Assembly (NCBI GenBank): GCA_023151115.1
Contig: JAKLJP010000011.1
Span: 1 to 64,000, forward strand
Source of the DNA: Anaerolineae bacterium
GTDB taxonomy: Bacteria > Chloroflexota > Anaerolineae > 4572-78 > J111
Direction of reading: 5' to 3'
Length of the DNA: 64,000 bases
In this document: in pieces, positions 7,497 to 16,964 of the stretch
How the letters are laid out: each line of letters starts with the position of its first letter
Numbering within the stretch: position 1 is the stretch's first letter
Made by a program: the position numbers and the translations under genes
Notes under the pieces: model-generated
Told to the model about the DNA's origin: nothing
The model's database searches: none
Seen by the model: the letters and a program-made list of their open reading frames with translations, nothing else

Positions 7497-8300
7497 ATGG
7501 CCCATTGGCAAACAGAAACCGAACATGAAAAATTAACCCGACTCCGCGCCGCCGTCGAACAGGCCAAAACGGAGCTGATCGAGAAAGAAGCTCAGCTTGC
7601 CGACCGGCTGGCCGAAGTCAACGCCTTTGAGTTTCAATTTGAGGCCAGGGTTGGCTACCTGTACGATAAACTGGAGGCGCTGGAAGCGGAAATCGAGCGC
7701 TATATGGAGCGCCTGCACCTGCTGCGCCAAAAGCAGCAGGGCCAGGATTACGCCTCGGTGGATTTTCAATATCGCCGCGCCTGGCAAGCGCCGCCCCCCG
7801 CCGCGCCCACTCCCCCGCCGCAGCCGCCCCCGCCTCCCGACGAGGCCGAAATTCGGCGGTTGTACCGCCACCTGGCCCGCAGCTTCCACCCCGACCTGGC
7901 CGCCGATGAGCTTGAGCGTGCCCGCCGCACCGAGCAAATGGCCGCCATCAACAACGCCTACGCCGCCCGCAGCCTGCCCGAACTGGTCGCTCTGTCTCAA
8001 ACGTTAAACATTGAACGTTCAACGTTCAACGTTTCGCTGGAGGCGTTGCAAGCCGAACTGGACCGCTGCCGGCGCCGGGTGCGGGAGATCGAACGGGAAT
8101 TGAGCCAACTGCCGCAGCGGCCCAGCGTGCAGTTGAGCCTGGAAGTTAAGCTGGCCCGCCGCCGGGGCCGCGATTTACTGGGCGAATTAGCCGCCGAAAC
8201 CGAGAAAAAAATTGCCCGCAAAACCATCGAGCGGGATATGCTCAAGGCCCAATTCGACCAACTGGGGCCGGAGCAGGGCTTTATTCCCCTAAAGAGATAA
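7497..8300 (+). CDS. Coiled-coil protein with a central J-domain-like HPD segment
   Basis: The 267-residue protein starts with a long coiled coil (about 5-80) and a Pro-rich hinge (AAPTPPPQPPPPP). A segment YRHLARSFHPDLA follows, carrying the His-Pro-Asp motif of J-domains, which stimulate Hsp70 ATPase. A second coiled coil follows. The J-like part is short and may be only a minimal domain. Residues TLNIERSTFNVS (about 168-179) are encoded by a palindromic word repeat (7999-8034) that looks like an in-frame insertion. The AraC-type gene starts 3 bases after the stop, so the two are co-transcribed. A chaperone-adaptor role is inferred. Confidence 0.6.
   Translation: MAHWQTETEHEKLTRLRAAVEQAKTELIEKEAQLADRLAEVNAFEFQFEARVGYLYDKLEALEAEIERYMERLHLLRQKQQGQDYASVDFQYRRAWQAPPPAAPTPPPQPPPPPDEAEIRRLYRHLARSFHPDLAADELERARRTEQMAAINNAYAARSLPELVALSQTLNIERSTFNVSLEALQAELDRCRRRVREIERELSQLPQRPSVQLSLEVKLARRRGRDLLGELAAETEKKIARKTIERDMLKAQFDQLGPEQGFIPLKR
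7999..8034. repeat. Word-based palindrome inside a coding sequence
   Basis: AACGTT/TTGAACG words form a self-complementary stretch beginning AAACGTT and ending AACGTTT. It encodes TLNIERSTFNV in frame in the J-domain-like protein. The same GTTGAACGTT-type words appear at 52402-52430. Confidence 0.8.
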
Positions 8301-8303
8301 CTC

Positions 8304-9038
8304 ATGAGCGAACTAAGACATATTTTGGCTGAACGCCGCAGCTATGGGGAGACTGCCTGCACCCATGCCCATGCCCACGCCCAGTTGATTCTGCCCCTGC
8401 AGGGCACAATTTCCATCAATACAGAGCAGCCTCACCAACTCGACGAGCAGGACCTGTTGTTTTTACCGCCCTACTGCCAACACACCTTTTACGGGCATAC
8501 CACCAATCAAGTGCTGGTTTTGGATATCCCCGGCCAGCTCTGCCTGGACAAAGCTATGCTCCCCTTGCGCCGAACCGTAGATGAACGCTGGCAGGCGCTC
8601 CGCTTCTTGTTGATGAGTGAGGTCAACGACAAACCGGCTGCTCACCGGGCTGTCACCGACCTGTTTCACTATGCCTACGGCCTTTTGAAGCAGGCAGTTA
8701 CGCCTCGCTCCATCCAATATTTGCACGACCACTTTCCTGAAAATATTCAACTGGCCGAACTGGCGGCGCTGGAAGGTTACAATCCCACCTATTACAGCGA
8801 GTGGTTCAAAAAGACGACCGGCTTAACCCCCAGCGCCTATCTCCAAAAACTCCGCCTCGACGAAGCTAAAAATTTGCTGGCCGAAACCGACCTGCCCATC
8901 TTGCACATCGCCCAACAGGTTGGCTACCAGCATCACGCCTCGCTCACCCGCCTGTTTCGGGAACAGGAAAATCTGACCCCGGTTGAATATCGCCAACAAA
9001 ACCGAAAATCGGTCAAAACCTGGCCGAAATTGGGTTAA
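8304..9038 (+). CDS. AraC-family transcriptional regulator with cupin sensor domain
   Basis: The N-terminal half is a cupin-like ligand-binding barrel with CTHAHAHAQLILPLQGTI and PYCQHTFYG. The C-terminal ~100 residues hold the two helix-turn-helix units of AraC/XylS proteins: LAELAALEGYNPTYYSEWFK and ILHIAQQVGYQHHASLTRLF. It should bind DNA as a ligand-responsive activator or repressor. The divergence of its own operon gives no target, but the EamA transporter gene downstream, on the same strand after a 350-base repeat-rich gap, is a candidate. It sits 3 bases after the preceding gene, indicating co-transcription. Confidence 0.9.
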   Translation: MSELRHILAERRSYGETACTHAHAHAQLILPLQGTISINTEQPHQLDEQDLLFLPPYCQHTFYGHTTNQVLVLDIPGQLCLDKAMLPLRRTVDERWQALRFLLMSEVNDKPAAHRAVTDLFHYAYGLLKQAVTPRSIQYLHDHFPENIQLAELAALEGYNPTYYSEWFKKTTGLTPSAYLQKLRLDEAKNLLAETDLPILHIAQQVGYQHHASLTRLFREQENLTPVEYRQQNRKSVKTWPKLG

Positions 9039-9388
9039 GCATTCCTATCAAATTTCCCTTAAAATTAACCTCAATTTATGACGGCAGCTTATGTTTTTCT
9101 GAGCATCAGTGGAAGCAGAGAATCCCCAATAATTGGCCTAAAGATAACTTCTCAGGGATTCTTCATTTCATTCAGAATGGCAGGTGAAATTGTTCGTAGT
9201 GACGACTTCAGTCGTCCCGGTTGCCAGCGACTGCCACTAGGAGGTCTTTGGCTCAAGTCGCTATTGCAAATAAGTTATTTTTACAGGTGCCGTCACGGGC
9301 CTGACAGCACACCACCAATGATGAAATGGAGTCCAAAAGCTATGCTTTTGGACTCCGGCAAAGCTATTTTCTAAGGAGTTTTATCCAG
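9039..9388. other. Repeat-rich gap before the transporter gene
   Basis: No credible gene. It contains GACGAC-TTCA-GTCGTC near 9201-9216, a GTGCCGTCA...TGACAGCAC stem near 9287-9310 and the strong hairpin at 9328-9356. The block from about 9290 to 9356 is related to 40985-41069, which also lies directly upstream of a gene. Confidence 0.6.
9328..9356. repeat. 13-bp perfect hairpin (GGAGTCCAAAAGC type)
   Basis: GGAGTCCAAAAGC (9328-9340) and GCTTTTGGACTCC (9344-9356) enclose a 3-base loop. A hairpin of identical architecture with paired base changes is at 63305-63337. It ends 32 bases before the EamA start. Confidence 0.9.
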
Positions 9389-10333
9389 ATGTCTATCCGA
9401 GGCGCTCTGTATCTATCTCTGGCCGCCTGCATTTGGGGCGGGATGTATGTGGTTAGCAAGTATGCGCTGGATTTTGTTCCGCCGCTGACCCTGCTTTTTC
9501 TGCGTTTTGTGATTGCAGCGGTGGTGCTGGGCTGGCTTAACTGGCGGCAAAAAAGTCCGTTACTGCCGGCTCAGGATCGGGGACTGTTGTTTCAAATCGG
9601 GGCGATTGGTTACTTTTTGTCTATCAGCGCCCAGTTTGTCGGAACCAAGTTATCGTCGGCGCACATGGGCGCGGTGATTACCACCCTCTCGCCGCTGTTC
9701 CTATCGCTGTTTGCGATTCTACTGTTGAAAGAAGCCATGTCTTTCAAACAAAAGGTGGCGATGGGGCTGGCCTGTGTCGGCGTGCTGATTGTCATGGGCC
9801 TGCCCGACGAAAGTCATGCCGGTCAGACCCAATGGCTGGGAAATCTGGCCCTGCTGCTGGCGGCTGTCTTTTGGGGCTATTATTCGGTGCTGGCCCGTAA
9901 GGCCTCGCGCCGCCACACCTCCCTGCAAATTACCACCTGGGGCATCTGGGTGGCGACGGCCCTGACCCTGCCCTTTACCCTGCTGGAACGCCAGCAGTGG
10001 TCGCCGGAGGTCATGCTGACCTGGCCGATTATCCTGAGCGTGCTTTATTTGGGGGTGGTCTCTACGGCGGTGGCGGCGTTTTGTTGGAATAAAGGTTTAA
10101 GTTTAATGTCGGCGCATCAGGTGGGGCTGTTCTTCTTTTTGCAGCCGGTCGTCGGCAGCTTGCTGGGCTGGCTGCTTTTGGGCGAGGCGTTAACTCTATC
10201 GTTCTTTTTTGGCAGCGTTTTGATTATCGCCGGGGTTTACCTGGTGTTGATGGCTGAGACGCCTGCGGCTGCTGAGGATAAACCCGCCGTTCAATCCTCA
10301 ACTCCTTGCCTGTCCACCAAAGCCCGGAACTGA
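9389..10333 (+). CDS. EamA-family (DMT superfamily) transporter
   Basis: The protein (314 residues) has about ten hydrophobic segments arranged as two EamA repeats, starting ALYLSLAACIWGGMYVVSKYALDF and ending FFFGSVLIIAGVYLVLM. Family members export metabolites, amino acids or sugars across the cytoplasmic membrane; substrate is not predictable. ATG at 9389 follows AAGGAG (9373-9378) at good spacing; the upstream in-frame ATG at 9326 lies in repeat DNA. Its 3' end overlaps the convergent RuBisCO-like gene by 43 bases. Confidence 0.92.
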   Translation: MSIRGALYLSLAACIWGGMYVVSKYALDFVPPLTLLFLRFVIAAVVLGWLNWRQKSPLLPAQDRGLLFQIGAIGYFLSISAQFVGTKLSSAHMGAVITTLSPLFLSLFAILLLKEAMSFKQKVAMGLACVGVLIVMGLPDESHAGQTQWLGNLALLLAAVFWGYYSVLARKASRRHTSLQITTWGIWVATALTLPFTLLERQQWSPEVMLTWPIILSVLYLGVVSTAVAAFCWNKGLSLMSAHQVGLFFFLQPVVGSLLGWLLLGEALTLSFFFGSVLIIAGVYLVLMAETPAAAEDKPAVQSSTPCLSTKARN

Positions 10334-11451
10334 CGGCAGCTTTCCAACAAATTCGGGCCGTGAGCATACAGTCCCCCGGCAATCAGCAAAATCACCTCAG
10401 GCCCATAGAACTGAACCATCTCTGGCAGGCGAGCCAGGGTCATGCCGCCGCCGGGGATAGGAAAAATCGGCTTGAGCCGGCCCAGCGGCTCGCTGGCCCC
10501 GGCGACAATTCCCCGGCAGTCGGCCGAAGTGAAGGAAAAGCGCCCCCCGTAATTAACAAAAATTGTGGCATCGGCTCCGGCCAAACGCGGTAACAAGCCA
10601 TAAGTTAGCCGGTGCGCCACACCCTGCTGCGGATGGGTCACATAACTGCCCCAATAAGCCGGATGACTGATGACCGGCAGGCCCAACCCGTCGTCCTCGG
10701 CCAGCAGGCGCAGGCTGTCCAGCCCGACCAGGCCGGGAATAATCATCAATCCGCCCGCGCCGGCCTCTTTAGCCAAATAAGCCCGCTCGACAATTTGCTG
10801 GGCCGGGGCGGTAATATTGGGCGCGTACAGGCAGCGATAGCCTGTTTTTTGGTTGGCCGCGTTGACCGCCTCGGCGCAGCGGCGAACCCGCTCGTGGAAG
10901 GGGTGAAAAGGCTGGTTGGCCAACCCATGATCGTCTTTGATCAAGTCAATTCCGCCCAGGGCAAATTGCCCCGCTAAATCGGCCAGATTTTTGGCCGGCA
11001 GACCCAGCGGCTTGAGCGCGGTGCAGAGCAGGGGCCGCCCGTAAGCCTGGAGCAGCGCCCGCAAACCAGACTGCCCAAAACGAGGCCCTTTGAAGGTTTG
11101 CAGCAAACGCTCCGGCAGCTCCAGGCGTTCCACCCGAATGTGGGGCTGCATGCTGGTGTTGCCAAACATAACATTCAATAGTTGGGGCAGCTCAAAGCCG
11201 GTTGTTTCGACCGCGTAGCTGATGGCCGCTTCAAAAATGTTTGCATCTGCCTGGTGCAGCCACTCCAACCGCCCGACAACCTCGGCCCGGATGTCGTCAT
11301 CCGGCAGCAGTTCTTCCGGCAGTTCAACCGTTTGCTCCAGGCAAATCCCTTTGATTTTGGCGCGCGCCTCGGCTTCGTCAGCCCCGGCCAGGCGATAAAT
11401 CACCGTAAATCGGTCGCCGGAAAGGGTGAGGGAGACAGGAGGGAAAATCAT
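10291..11451 (-). CDS. RuBisCO-like protein (form IV), last gene of a carbohydrate operon
   Basis: The 386-residue protein has the RuBisCO large-chain barrel signature. CTALKPLGLPAKN carries Lys147, which matches the first catalytic lysine. GGIDLIKDDHGL carries Lys172 (the carbamylated position), Asp173-Asp174 and His175, where true RuBisCO has Glu. SHPAYWG (His263) and a Gly-rich phosphate site PIPGGG (331-336) follow. Loop 6 has NYGGRF and lacks the catalytic Lys, so CO2 fixation on RuBP is not expected. RuBisCO-like proteins act as enolases, isomerases or decarboxylases/transcarboxylases on sugar-acid phosphates. Its place after an FGGY kinase and a sugar importer suggests a phosphorylated keto-sugar acid substrate. 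That last step is inference. Confidence 0.88.
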   Translation of the reverse strand: MIFPPVSLTLSGDRFTVIYRLAGADEAEARAKIKGICLEQTVELPEELLPDDDIRAEVVGRLEWLHQADANIFEAAISYAVETTGFELPQLLNVMFGNTSMQPHIRVERLELPERLLQTFKGPRFGQSGLRALLQAYGRPLLCTALKPLGLPAKNLADLAGQFALGGIDLIKDDHGLANQPFHPFHERVRRCAEAVNAANQKTGYRCLYAPNITAPAQQIVERAYLAKEAGAGGLMIIPGLVGLDSLRLLAEDDGLGLPVISHPAYWGSYVTHPQQGVAHRLTYGLLPRLAGADATIFVNYGGRFSFTSADCRGIVAGASEPLGRLKPIFPIPGGGMTLARLPEMVQFYGPEVILLIAGGLYAHGPNLLESCRQFRALVDRQGVED

Positions 11452-11473
11452 GAGCGCGAGTTATTTTTTCAAG

Positions 11474-11533
11474 GCGTGTTGCGTCTTGCGCGTTGTGTAC
11501 CCGATTAAATTACGGAACACGCAACACGCAAGA
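11474..11533. repeat. Word-based inverted repeat (GTGTTGCGT type)
   Basis: The left arm has GTGTTGCGTCTTGCG words and the right arm GGAACACGCAACACGCAAG. It fills the gap between the kinase stop and the RuBisCO-like start. The same words recur at 16900-16944. Confidence 0.85.
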
Positions 11534-11537
11534 TGTT

Positions 11538-13091
11538 TCACTTCTTCCGCGCCTCAACGTGGCGGGTCATGGCGTGGGTTAGTTCTTGCAAGGGTGGGTA
11601 AGTGTTGATGTACTGGTCCACATAAAATTGGTAGAGTTCATGGGTTTCGGGATTGGGTTCAATCCGGCTGCGCACCTGAACCATCGCCTCAGCCGCACTT
11701 GGCGCGTCGGGGTACAAGCCGGCGGCGACTGCGCCCAGAATAGCCGAGCCGAGGGCCGGGCCGTCGGGCACAGCGGTCAGGGTGATGGGCACGTTGCTGA
11801 CATCGGCGTGGATTTGCATCCACAGGGCGCTTTTGGTTGGCCCGCCGGCGGCCACCATCTCTTCGACTACATAACCATTTTGACGGAAGGTTCGCAGGAT
11901 GTGCTCGGTCCCGTAGGCAATCCCCTCGATAATAGCCCGGAACATGTGACCGTTGGTATGTTTAAGCGACAGCCCACGAATGATCCCTCGCGCTTCAGGA
12001 TCAACATAGGGGGTGCGATTGCCCTGCCAGTAATCCAGCACCAGCAAGCCTTCGGAACCGGGCGGAATGGGCGCGGCCAGTTCGTTAAGTACCGTGTAGA
12101 CATCCACGCCCCGCGCCGCCGCCTGAGCCGCTTCTTTGCCGCACAAATTTTCTTTGAACCATTTGACCACCGAGCCGGTGGAGACCTGCCCACCCTCGAC
12201 GGTGTACTGGCCCGGCAGCACGGCGTCGGTGTACGCGCCAAAAATACCTTTGGCATGCAGGGCTTGGGCGCTCTGGCCCAGCATCAGGTGCGACGAGCCG
12301 GTAATGAAAGCCATCTTGCCGGGCCGAAGCACGTTGAGGCCGACCATGGCCACAAAAGCGTCGGCCCCGCCCTCGGCCACGGGAATGCCGACGGGCAGGC
12401 CCAACTCCCCCGCCACCTCAGCCCGCAGCGTTCCGGCGACGACGCCCATATCCAGCACTTTGGGCGGGAACTTTGGAATCAGGTCGCCCAGGCCGATTTG
12501 TTCATAAAAACTCTCCGGCCAGCCGCCTTCGGCCCGGTCGTAGTACCAGCGAATACTGGTATTGTTGATGCTGCCGACCCATTCGCCGGTCAGGCGGTAG
12601 GTCAGCCAGTCAATAAACTCGCCGATGTGAACGGCCTGCCGGTACAGGTCTGGCTCATTTTCTTTGAGCCAGAGGGTTTTGCAGGGCAGCCACTCGGCGG
12701 AGACGTTGCCAAAGCCGTTGTATTTCAGGGCCGGGTGGCCGCTGGCAGCGATGCGGCGGGCCTGGTCGGCAGCGCGCACGTCCATCCAGATGATGGCCGG
12801 GCGCACCGGCTGAAAATTGGCATCCAGCGCCACGACGGTGCAACTGGTACAGTCTGCCCCCAGGCCGGCAATTTCTTCTTTGGCCACCCCGCTTTTGTCC
12901 AAAACCGCGCGCATGGCTGTAACCAGCGCCGCCCACCACTCGTCGGGTTTCTGTTCGGCCCAGCCGGGGTGGGGATGGTACAGCGGGTACTCCTGCGAAG
13001 CAAAGGCTACCGGCTGTCCGGCCCGATCAAAAATACCCACGCGCACGCTTTCCGTGCCAAAGTCAATGCCGATAACGTAAGGCCCTGGCAT
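11538..13091 (-). CDS. FGGY-family carbohydrate kinase
   Basis: The 517-residue protein has the ASKHA nucleotide-binding fold. VIGIDFGTESVRVGIFD is the phosphate-1 loop, followed by DCTSCTVVALD, GGADAFVAMVG, TGSSHLMLG and a C-terminal AAGGPTKSALWMQIHADV adenosine region. FGGY kinases phosphorylate pentuloses, polyols or related sugars with ATP; the sequence resembles ribulokinase-type members, but the exact sugar cannot be told. ATG at 13091 is preferred over 13100 because GAGGTGAT lies 7 bases upstream of it. It lies between the permeases and the RuBisCO-like gene in one operon, so it most likely acts on the imported compound or a derivative. Confidence 0.92.
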   Translation of the reverse strand: MPGPYVIGIDFGTESVRVGIFDRAGQPVAFASQEYPLYHPHPGWAEQKPDEWWAALVTAMRAVLDKSGVAKEEIAGLGADCTSCTVVALDANFQPVRPAIIWMDVRAADQARRIAASGHPALKYNGFGNVSAEWLPCKTLWLKENEPDLYRQAVHIGEFIDWLTYRLTGEWVGSINNTSIRWYYDRAEGGWPESFYEQIGLGDLIPKFPPKVLDMGVVAGTLRAEVAGELGLPVGIPVAEGGADAFVAMVGLNVLRPGKMAFITGSSHLMLGQSAQALHAKGIFGAYTDAVLPGQYTVEGGQVSTGSVVKWFKENLCGKEAAQAAARGVDVYTVLNELAAPIPPGSEGLLVLDYWQGNRTPYVDPEARGIIRGLSLKHTNGHMFRAIIEGIAYGTEHILRTFRQNGYVVEEMVAAGGPTKSALWMQIHADVSNVPITLTAVPDGPALGSAILGAVAAGLYPDAPSAAEAMVQVRSRIEPNPETHELYQFYVDQYINTYPPLQELTHAMTRHVEARKK

Positions 13092-13122
13092 ATAAATCAC
13101 CTCTGATTACCCAAGTAAGGGG

Positions 13123-14172
13123 TTAAGATTCATTCGACGGCTTTGAGCTTGCTTGCCGGCTGCGCCTTTTTTCGGCGTAGTAATTGAGCACCATCGCTCC
13201 CAGGAGCAGCCCGCCCCAGGCAAACTGGCGGAAGAAAATAGCGGCGCTGGAAGGGAACCACTCCAGCATCAACATGTTCAAGCCGGTGGAAAGGAACTGA
13301 ATACTGAGTATGGATAACACCAACCCTGAGACCGTGCCAAAACCGCCGGTATACCTGACGCCTCCCAGGATGGCAATCAAAACCGTCAGCAAAATGAAGG
13401 ACGCCCCAAAGTCCGGTTTGGCCGAATTGGTGCGGGCCAGAAAGATAATGCCGGCCAGACCGGCGATCAAACCGGCCAGCCAATAGGTCCGCAGCAAGAC
13501 GCTATCGCTGTTGATCCCGGAAAAAAGCGCCGCCGTCGGGTTTGTCCCCAACATAAAAACATTGAAACCAAATACGGTTCGATTCAGCAGGATGGCAAAG
13601 GCAATGACGACGAAAATAAAGACAATAATGGGAATCGGCAGCCCCAGGATCGAGCCATTGCCGATGAAGGCCAACTGGGTGGTGGTGATGGCCGGCCCGC
13701 CGGTGATAACAAAAGAAAGCCCGGTATAAATAGCGCCTGTGCCCAGCGTGGCCAGAATTGGGGTGATACCAATACGCGATACCAGAAGGCCGTTGATTAA
13801 CCCGCAGATTGACCCCACCAGCAGCGCCCCTAACACTGATACAAGGATAGCCGCCGCGAGGGGCATGCCGCTGCCTTCACCCGTCAACCCGGTCAGAATC
13901 ATCGCCGCGACGATAGCCGATAGATTGGCCGCGCCGACAATAGAAAGATCAATGCCCCCGGTCAACATAGTAATCAAAATAGCAAAGGCCAGAATGCCAA
14001 ACTCCGGCAATTGAACGGCCATTGATTGCATATTGAGCACGGTAAAGAATTTGCCCGGCAGCAATAAACTAAAAGCGACAAAGATAACCAGAGCGATGAT
14101 AAATAAGCGCAGCGTGTAAAAATCAAATGGAAGGCTTAAGGATGGTGATTTGCGTGAAACTGATGGGTTCAT
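13123..14172 (-). CDS. Sugar ABC transporter permease (RbsC type), second subunit
   Basis: The 349-residue integral membrane protein has 8-10 hydrophobic segments and the family core [22 protein letters not shown] plus [20 protein letters not shown]. This is the BPD_transp_2 family of the CUT2 (ribose-like) importers. Together with the other permease (14345-15343) it would form a heterodimeric channel driven by the ATPase at 15348-16844. It is 31 bases upstream of the kinase gene. The 172-base gap before it carries a CACAGAGA repeat. Confidence 0.93.
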   Translation of the reverse strand: MNPSVSRKSPSLSLPFDFYTLRLFIIALVIFVAFSLLLPGKFFTVLNMQSMAVQLPEFGILAFAILITMLTGGIDLSIVGAANLSAIVAAMILTGLTGEGSGMPLAAAILVSVLGALLVGSICGLINGLLVSRIGITPILATLGTGAIYTGLSFVITGGPAITTTQLAFIGNGSILGLPIPIIVFIFVVIAFAILLNRTVFGFNVFMLGTNPTAALFSGINSDSVLLRTYWLAGLIAGLAGIIFLARTNSAKPDFGASFILLTVLIAILGGVRYTGGFGTVSGLVLSILSIQFLSTGLNMLMLEWFPSSAAIFFRQFAWGGLLLGAMVLNYYAEKRRSRQASSKPSNES

Positions 14173-14218
14173 GATGAATAGTTTATCCTAACTTGGACAA
14201 GCAAGCCAGAGTCAAAAA

Positions 14219-14314
14219 GGAACACAAAGTTACGCAGAGACTCCACAGAGATGCGCAGAGAAGTGCCTCTATGAAACTCTGTGACTTCTCCGTGTCCCTC
14301 TGTGTAACAATTTC
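14219..14314. repeat. CACAGAGA-type imperfect inverted repeat, copy 2
   Basis: GGAACACAAAG, CAGAGA and CCACAGAG words on the left pair with CTCTGTG, CTTCTC and CTCTGTGTAAC words on the right. It lies between the two permease genes of one operon and could change the relative level of downstream genes. Confidence 0.8.
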
Positions 14315-14344
14315 TTGATGCCAGCGCGGCCCAAAACAAAGGCG

Positions 14345-15343
14345 CTACACCTCGGCCAAACCCGCCGTGACCTTCCCGGCTCTACGTTCCTGGATAGCCG
14401 GGATACCCGTACCAATCAGGATGATGAGGCCGATGACCACCCGCTGCCAGACTGTAGGCACGCCGATGAGAATCAAACTGTTGTTGGCAATCACCACCAG
14501 GATGACGCCCAACAGCGTCCCGATGACTGTGCCCCGGCCGCCGGTCAGATAAGCGCCGCCCAGAACCACCGCCGCGATCACATTCAGTTCTGTGCCCACA
14601 ATATCCTGCGGATTAGCCTGCCGCGCCAGCGCCCCAAATGTCATCCCGGCAATGCCGGATACCAGGCCAACAAAGCTGTAGATAAAATATTGAATGTGGG
14701 TCACATTGAAGCCGGCCCGTTCGGCGGCTTCGGGGGCGCCGCCCAAGGCATAGATGCCGCGCCCCAGCATGGTATACCTGAGCAGCAGCCAGACGATCAC
14801 CACTACAACAATCCAGAGAAATACCGCTGGATGCAGGTTGGCCATCCCCCGTTCCTGGGGAATCTGGACCACCGCCGTCCGCGCAAAGTCGGTCAACGCC
14901 GGCGGAACGTCACGGATAATCTGGTTGCCAATGGCAAAAAGCAAAAAACCGTGAAACATACTCAACGTGCCCAGGGTGACAATGAGCGTTGGCAGCTTGA
15001 ACTGGGCAATAAAAAAGGCGTTGATCAAACCCAGGCCCAGCCCAATCAGCGCCGCAATGATAAAGGCCACCCAGATCGAAGCATCGGGGGCGTAATGGAG
15101 CATCAGCTTGACCGTAGAATAGAGCGCGAAAACGCCGATGGCGGTGAAGGAAACATCAATCCCGCCGGAGATGATCACAATGAGCACGCCCATGGCAAAG
15201 ATGCCGGTCACAATGCTGCTGCGCAGCAGGGTAAAGAGATTGCCTACGGTAAAAAAGGTTGGGTTATTCAGCCCGATGACCAGACAAAGAATCACCAATG
15301 TCACGGCTACCAAAAATTCGTTTCGACGCAGCAGACGTTTCAC
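14345..15343 (-). CDS. Sugar ABC transporter permease (RbsC type), first subunit
   Basis: This BPD_transp_2 permease (332 residues from the chosen start) carries [24 protein letters not shown] and [21 protein letters not shown], paralogous to the second permease. GTG at 15343 is preferred. It follows GAGG by 9 bases and sits just after the ATPase stop, giving [14 protein letters not shown] as N-terminus. The in-frame ATG at 15379 would overlap the ATPase gene by 32 bases. It belongs to the CUT2-type importer encoded here. Confidence 0.9.
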   Translation of the reverse strand: MKRLLRRNEFLVAVTLVILCLVIGLNNPTFFTVGNLFTLLRSSIVTGIFAMGVLIVIISGGIDVSFTAIGVFALYSTVKLMLHYAPDASIWVAFIIAALIGLGLGLINAFFIAQFKLPTLIVTLGTLSMFHGFLLFAIGNQIIRDVPPALTDFARTAVVQIPQERGMANLHPAVFLWIVVVVIVWLLLRYTMLGRGIYALGGAPEAAERAGFNVTHIQYFIYSFVGLVSGIAGMTFGALARQANPQDIVGTELNVIAAVVLGGAYLTGGRGTVIGTLLGVILVVIANNSLILIGVPTVWQRVVIGLIILIGTGIPAIQERRAGKVTAGLAEV

Positions 15344-15347
15344 CTTG

Positions 15348-16844
15348 TTAATCCTCAATGAGTTTGGCCGAAAGTTCATTGGCGTGGGTATCTTTTGATC
15401 TCATTTCCTCGACGATGCGGCCGTGGCGCATGAGTAAAATTCGATTGCACGTTTGCAACAGCTCGGGAATGTCGTCAGAAATAACCAACAAGCCCATCCC
15501 TTCACCGGCTAACTCCTTCATTAAACTGTGCAGTTCACCCTTGGACCCTACATCCACCCCGACCGTCGGGCCATTCAAAATCATAACCTTTGGCTTACTG
15601 GCCAGCCACTTGGCCAGCACTACCCGCTGCTGATTGCCGCCGGATAATGTTTTGACCGGCAAGGCCGGGTTCGCGGTTTTGATCCGCAGCCCCTCCACCC
15701 ACTGGTTGACCTGGCCGTTAATTTTTTGGGGGTCGGTCAAGCCCAAGGCCCCGCGCAAATCGCCAATGGTGCGGACCACTATATTCCGGGCCACCGATTG
15801 GTCCAAAAACAGGCCCTCGGTCAGCCGGTCTTCGGGCACATAGCCAATCCCATGCGCGATGGCATCTCGATTGGAGCGAATGGCAACAGGTTTTTGGTCT
15901 ATATAAATGCGACCGGACTCAATCGGAAACATCCCGTAAAGCGCCAGGGCCAGTTCCGTGCGGCCAGAGCCTAAAAGGCCGGTTACGCCGACAATCTCCC
16001 CGGCGCGCAGTTCCAAACTGATGTCCTTCAGCAGCTTGCCGGCGTTCAAATTTTCGACCTTGAGCAAGGCTGGTTGGCTCAGGTCAGGCTCGAAATCGTA
16101 CACTTTTTCGGTGATGGTATGCCCGGTCATTTCAAAAATCAGGCGGGCGGTGTCATAGTCACTTCGCTCCCCCACGCTGACGATTTTGCCGTTGCGGATG
16201 ACCATCATACTCTCAGAAATCTCCAAAACTTCGTCCAGTTTATGACTCACAAAGAGAAAGGCAATATCTTGTCGTTCCTGCAACTTTCGGATCACCGCAA
16301 ACAGCACCCGGATTTCCCGTTCGGTCAGGGCGCTGGTCGGCTCATCCATAATAATCAGCCGCGCTCGCTGGCGCAAGGCTTTAGCAATGGCGATGAGCTG
16401 CTTATTTGCCACCGACACCTCGCCCACCGTCACCTCCAGCGGGATATTTACCTCGATTTGAGCCAACGCATTGGCCGCAATGTCGTGGACGTGCCGCCAG
16501 TTGACCAGGCGGCGTCCGTCGGCCAGCTCTCGATTCAGGGCAATGTTCTCGGCCACGGTAAGATTAGGAAAAAGGGAAAAATCCTGATAAATAACCTGGA
16601 TGCCCTCACGAATGGCCTCAATAGGGTGAAGACGCTCGAACTCCTTCCCGTTAATCACAATGGAGCCGCTGTCACGTTGATACACTCCGGCGATAATTTT
16701 GATTAGAGTTGATTTGCCACTTCCATTTTCCCCCACCAAACAATGAATCCGGCCCTGCTCGATGGTCAGGTCAACATTCCGCAGCGCGTGGACGCCGGCA
16801 AAAGATTTAGAAATTCCGGTCAGACGTAAAAATTCGTTAGCCAT
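15348..16844 (-). CDS. Sugar ABC transporter ATP-binding protein with two ATPase domains (RbsA type)
   Basis: The 498-residue protein has two tandem ABC domains, as in RbsA/MglA. Domain 1 has Walker [11 protein letters not shown], the signature region [15 protein letters not shown] and Walker [12 protein letters not shown]. Domain 2 has the typical degenerate Walker [17 protein letters not shown] and the signature [16 protein letters not shown], with [11 protein letters not shown] after it. In domain 2 the usual DEPT Walker B end reads NGPT, so catalytic Glu is absent there, and domain 2 is probably regulatory. It powers import through the two adjacent permeases. Confidence 0.95.
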   Translation of the reverse strand: MANEFLRLTGISKSFAGVHALRNVDLTIEQGRIHCLVGENGSGKSTLIKIIAGVYQRDSGSIVINGKEFERLHPIEAIREGIQVIYQDFSLFPNLTVAENIALNRELADGRRLVNWRHVHDIAANALAQIEVNIPLEVTVGEVSVANKQLIAIAKALRQRARLIIMDEPTSALTEREIRVLFAVIRKLQERQDIAFLFVSHKLDEVLEISESMMVIRNGKIVSVGERSDYDTARLIFEMTGHTITEKVYDFEPDLSQPALLKVENLNAGKLLKDISLELRAGEIVGVTGLLGSGRTELALALYGMFPIESGRIYIDQKPVAIRSNRDAIAHGIGYVPEDRLTEGLFLDQSVARNIVVRTIGDLRGALGLTDPQKINGQVNQWVEGLRIKTANPALPVKTLSGGNQQRVVLAKWLASKPKVMILNGPTVGVDVGSKGELHSLMKELAGEGMGLLVISDDIPELLQTCNRILLMRHGRIVEEMRSKDTHANELSAKLIED

Positions 16845-16899
16845 GGGGATAAGGTTTTACCAATTATGTGCAATTAATCCAGCCCGACTTTTAAGGCAC

Positions 16900-16944
16900 G
16901 TGTTGCGTGTTGCGTAGTTCCTAAATGGAACACGCAACACGCAA
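16900..16944. repeat. Word-based inverted repeat (GTGTTGCGT type)
   Basis: GTGTTGCGTGTTGCGTAG (left) pairs with GGAACACGCAACACGCAA (right). It lies between the binding-protein gene and the ATPase gene, where a stem-loop often stabilises abundant binding-protein mRNA. Confidence 0.85.
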
Positions 16945-16964
16945 TTACTGGACAAGGTGTGTGC

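Noticed and set aside
6551..8300. Restriction-modification or defence island around the methylase
   Set aside because: The next gene is a J-domain-like coiled-coil protein without nuclease motifs, followed by an AraC regulator.
9078..9374. Open frame of 98 codons before the EamA gene
   Set aside because: It runs through the palindromic repeats at 9201-9356 and has no protein-like character.
10291..11451. True RuBisCO large subunit for CO2 fixation
   Set aside because: The KDDE glutamate is His and the loop 6 lysine is missing; no small subunit or phosphoribulokinase gene is present.
11586..13106. A 506-codon open frame antisense to the FGGY kinase
   Set aside because: It mirrors a GC-rich gene in the opposite frame; no domain or SD is present, and the kinase on the other strand has full motif support.
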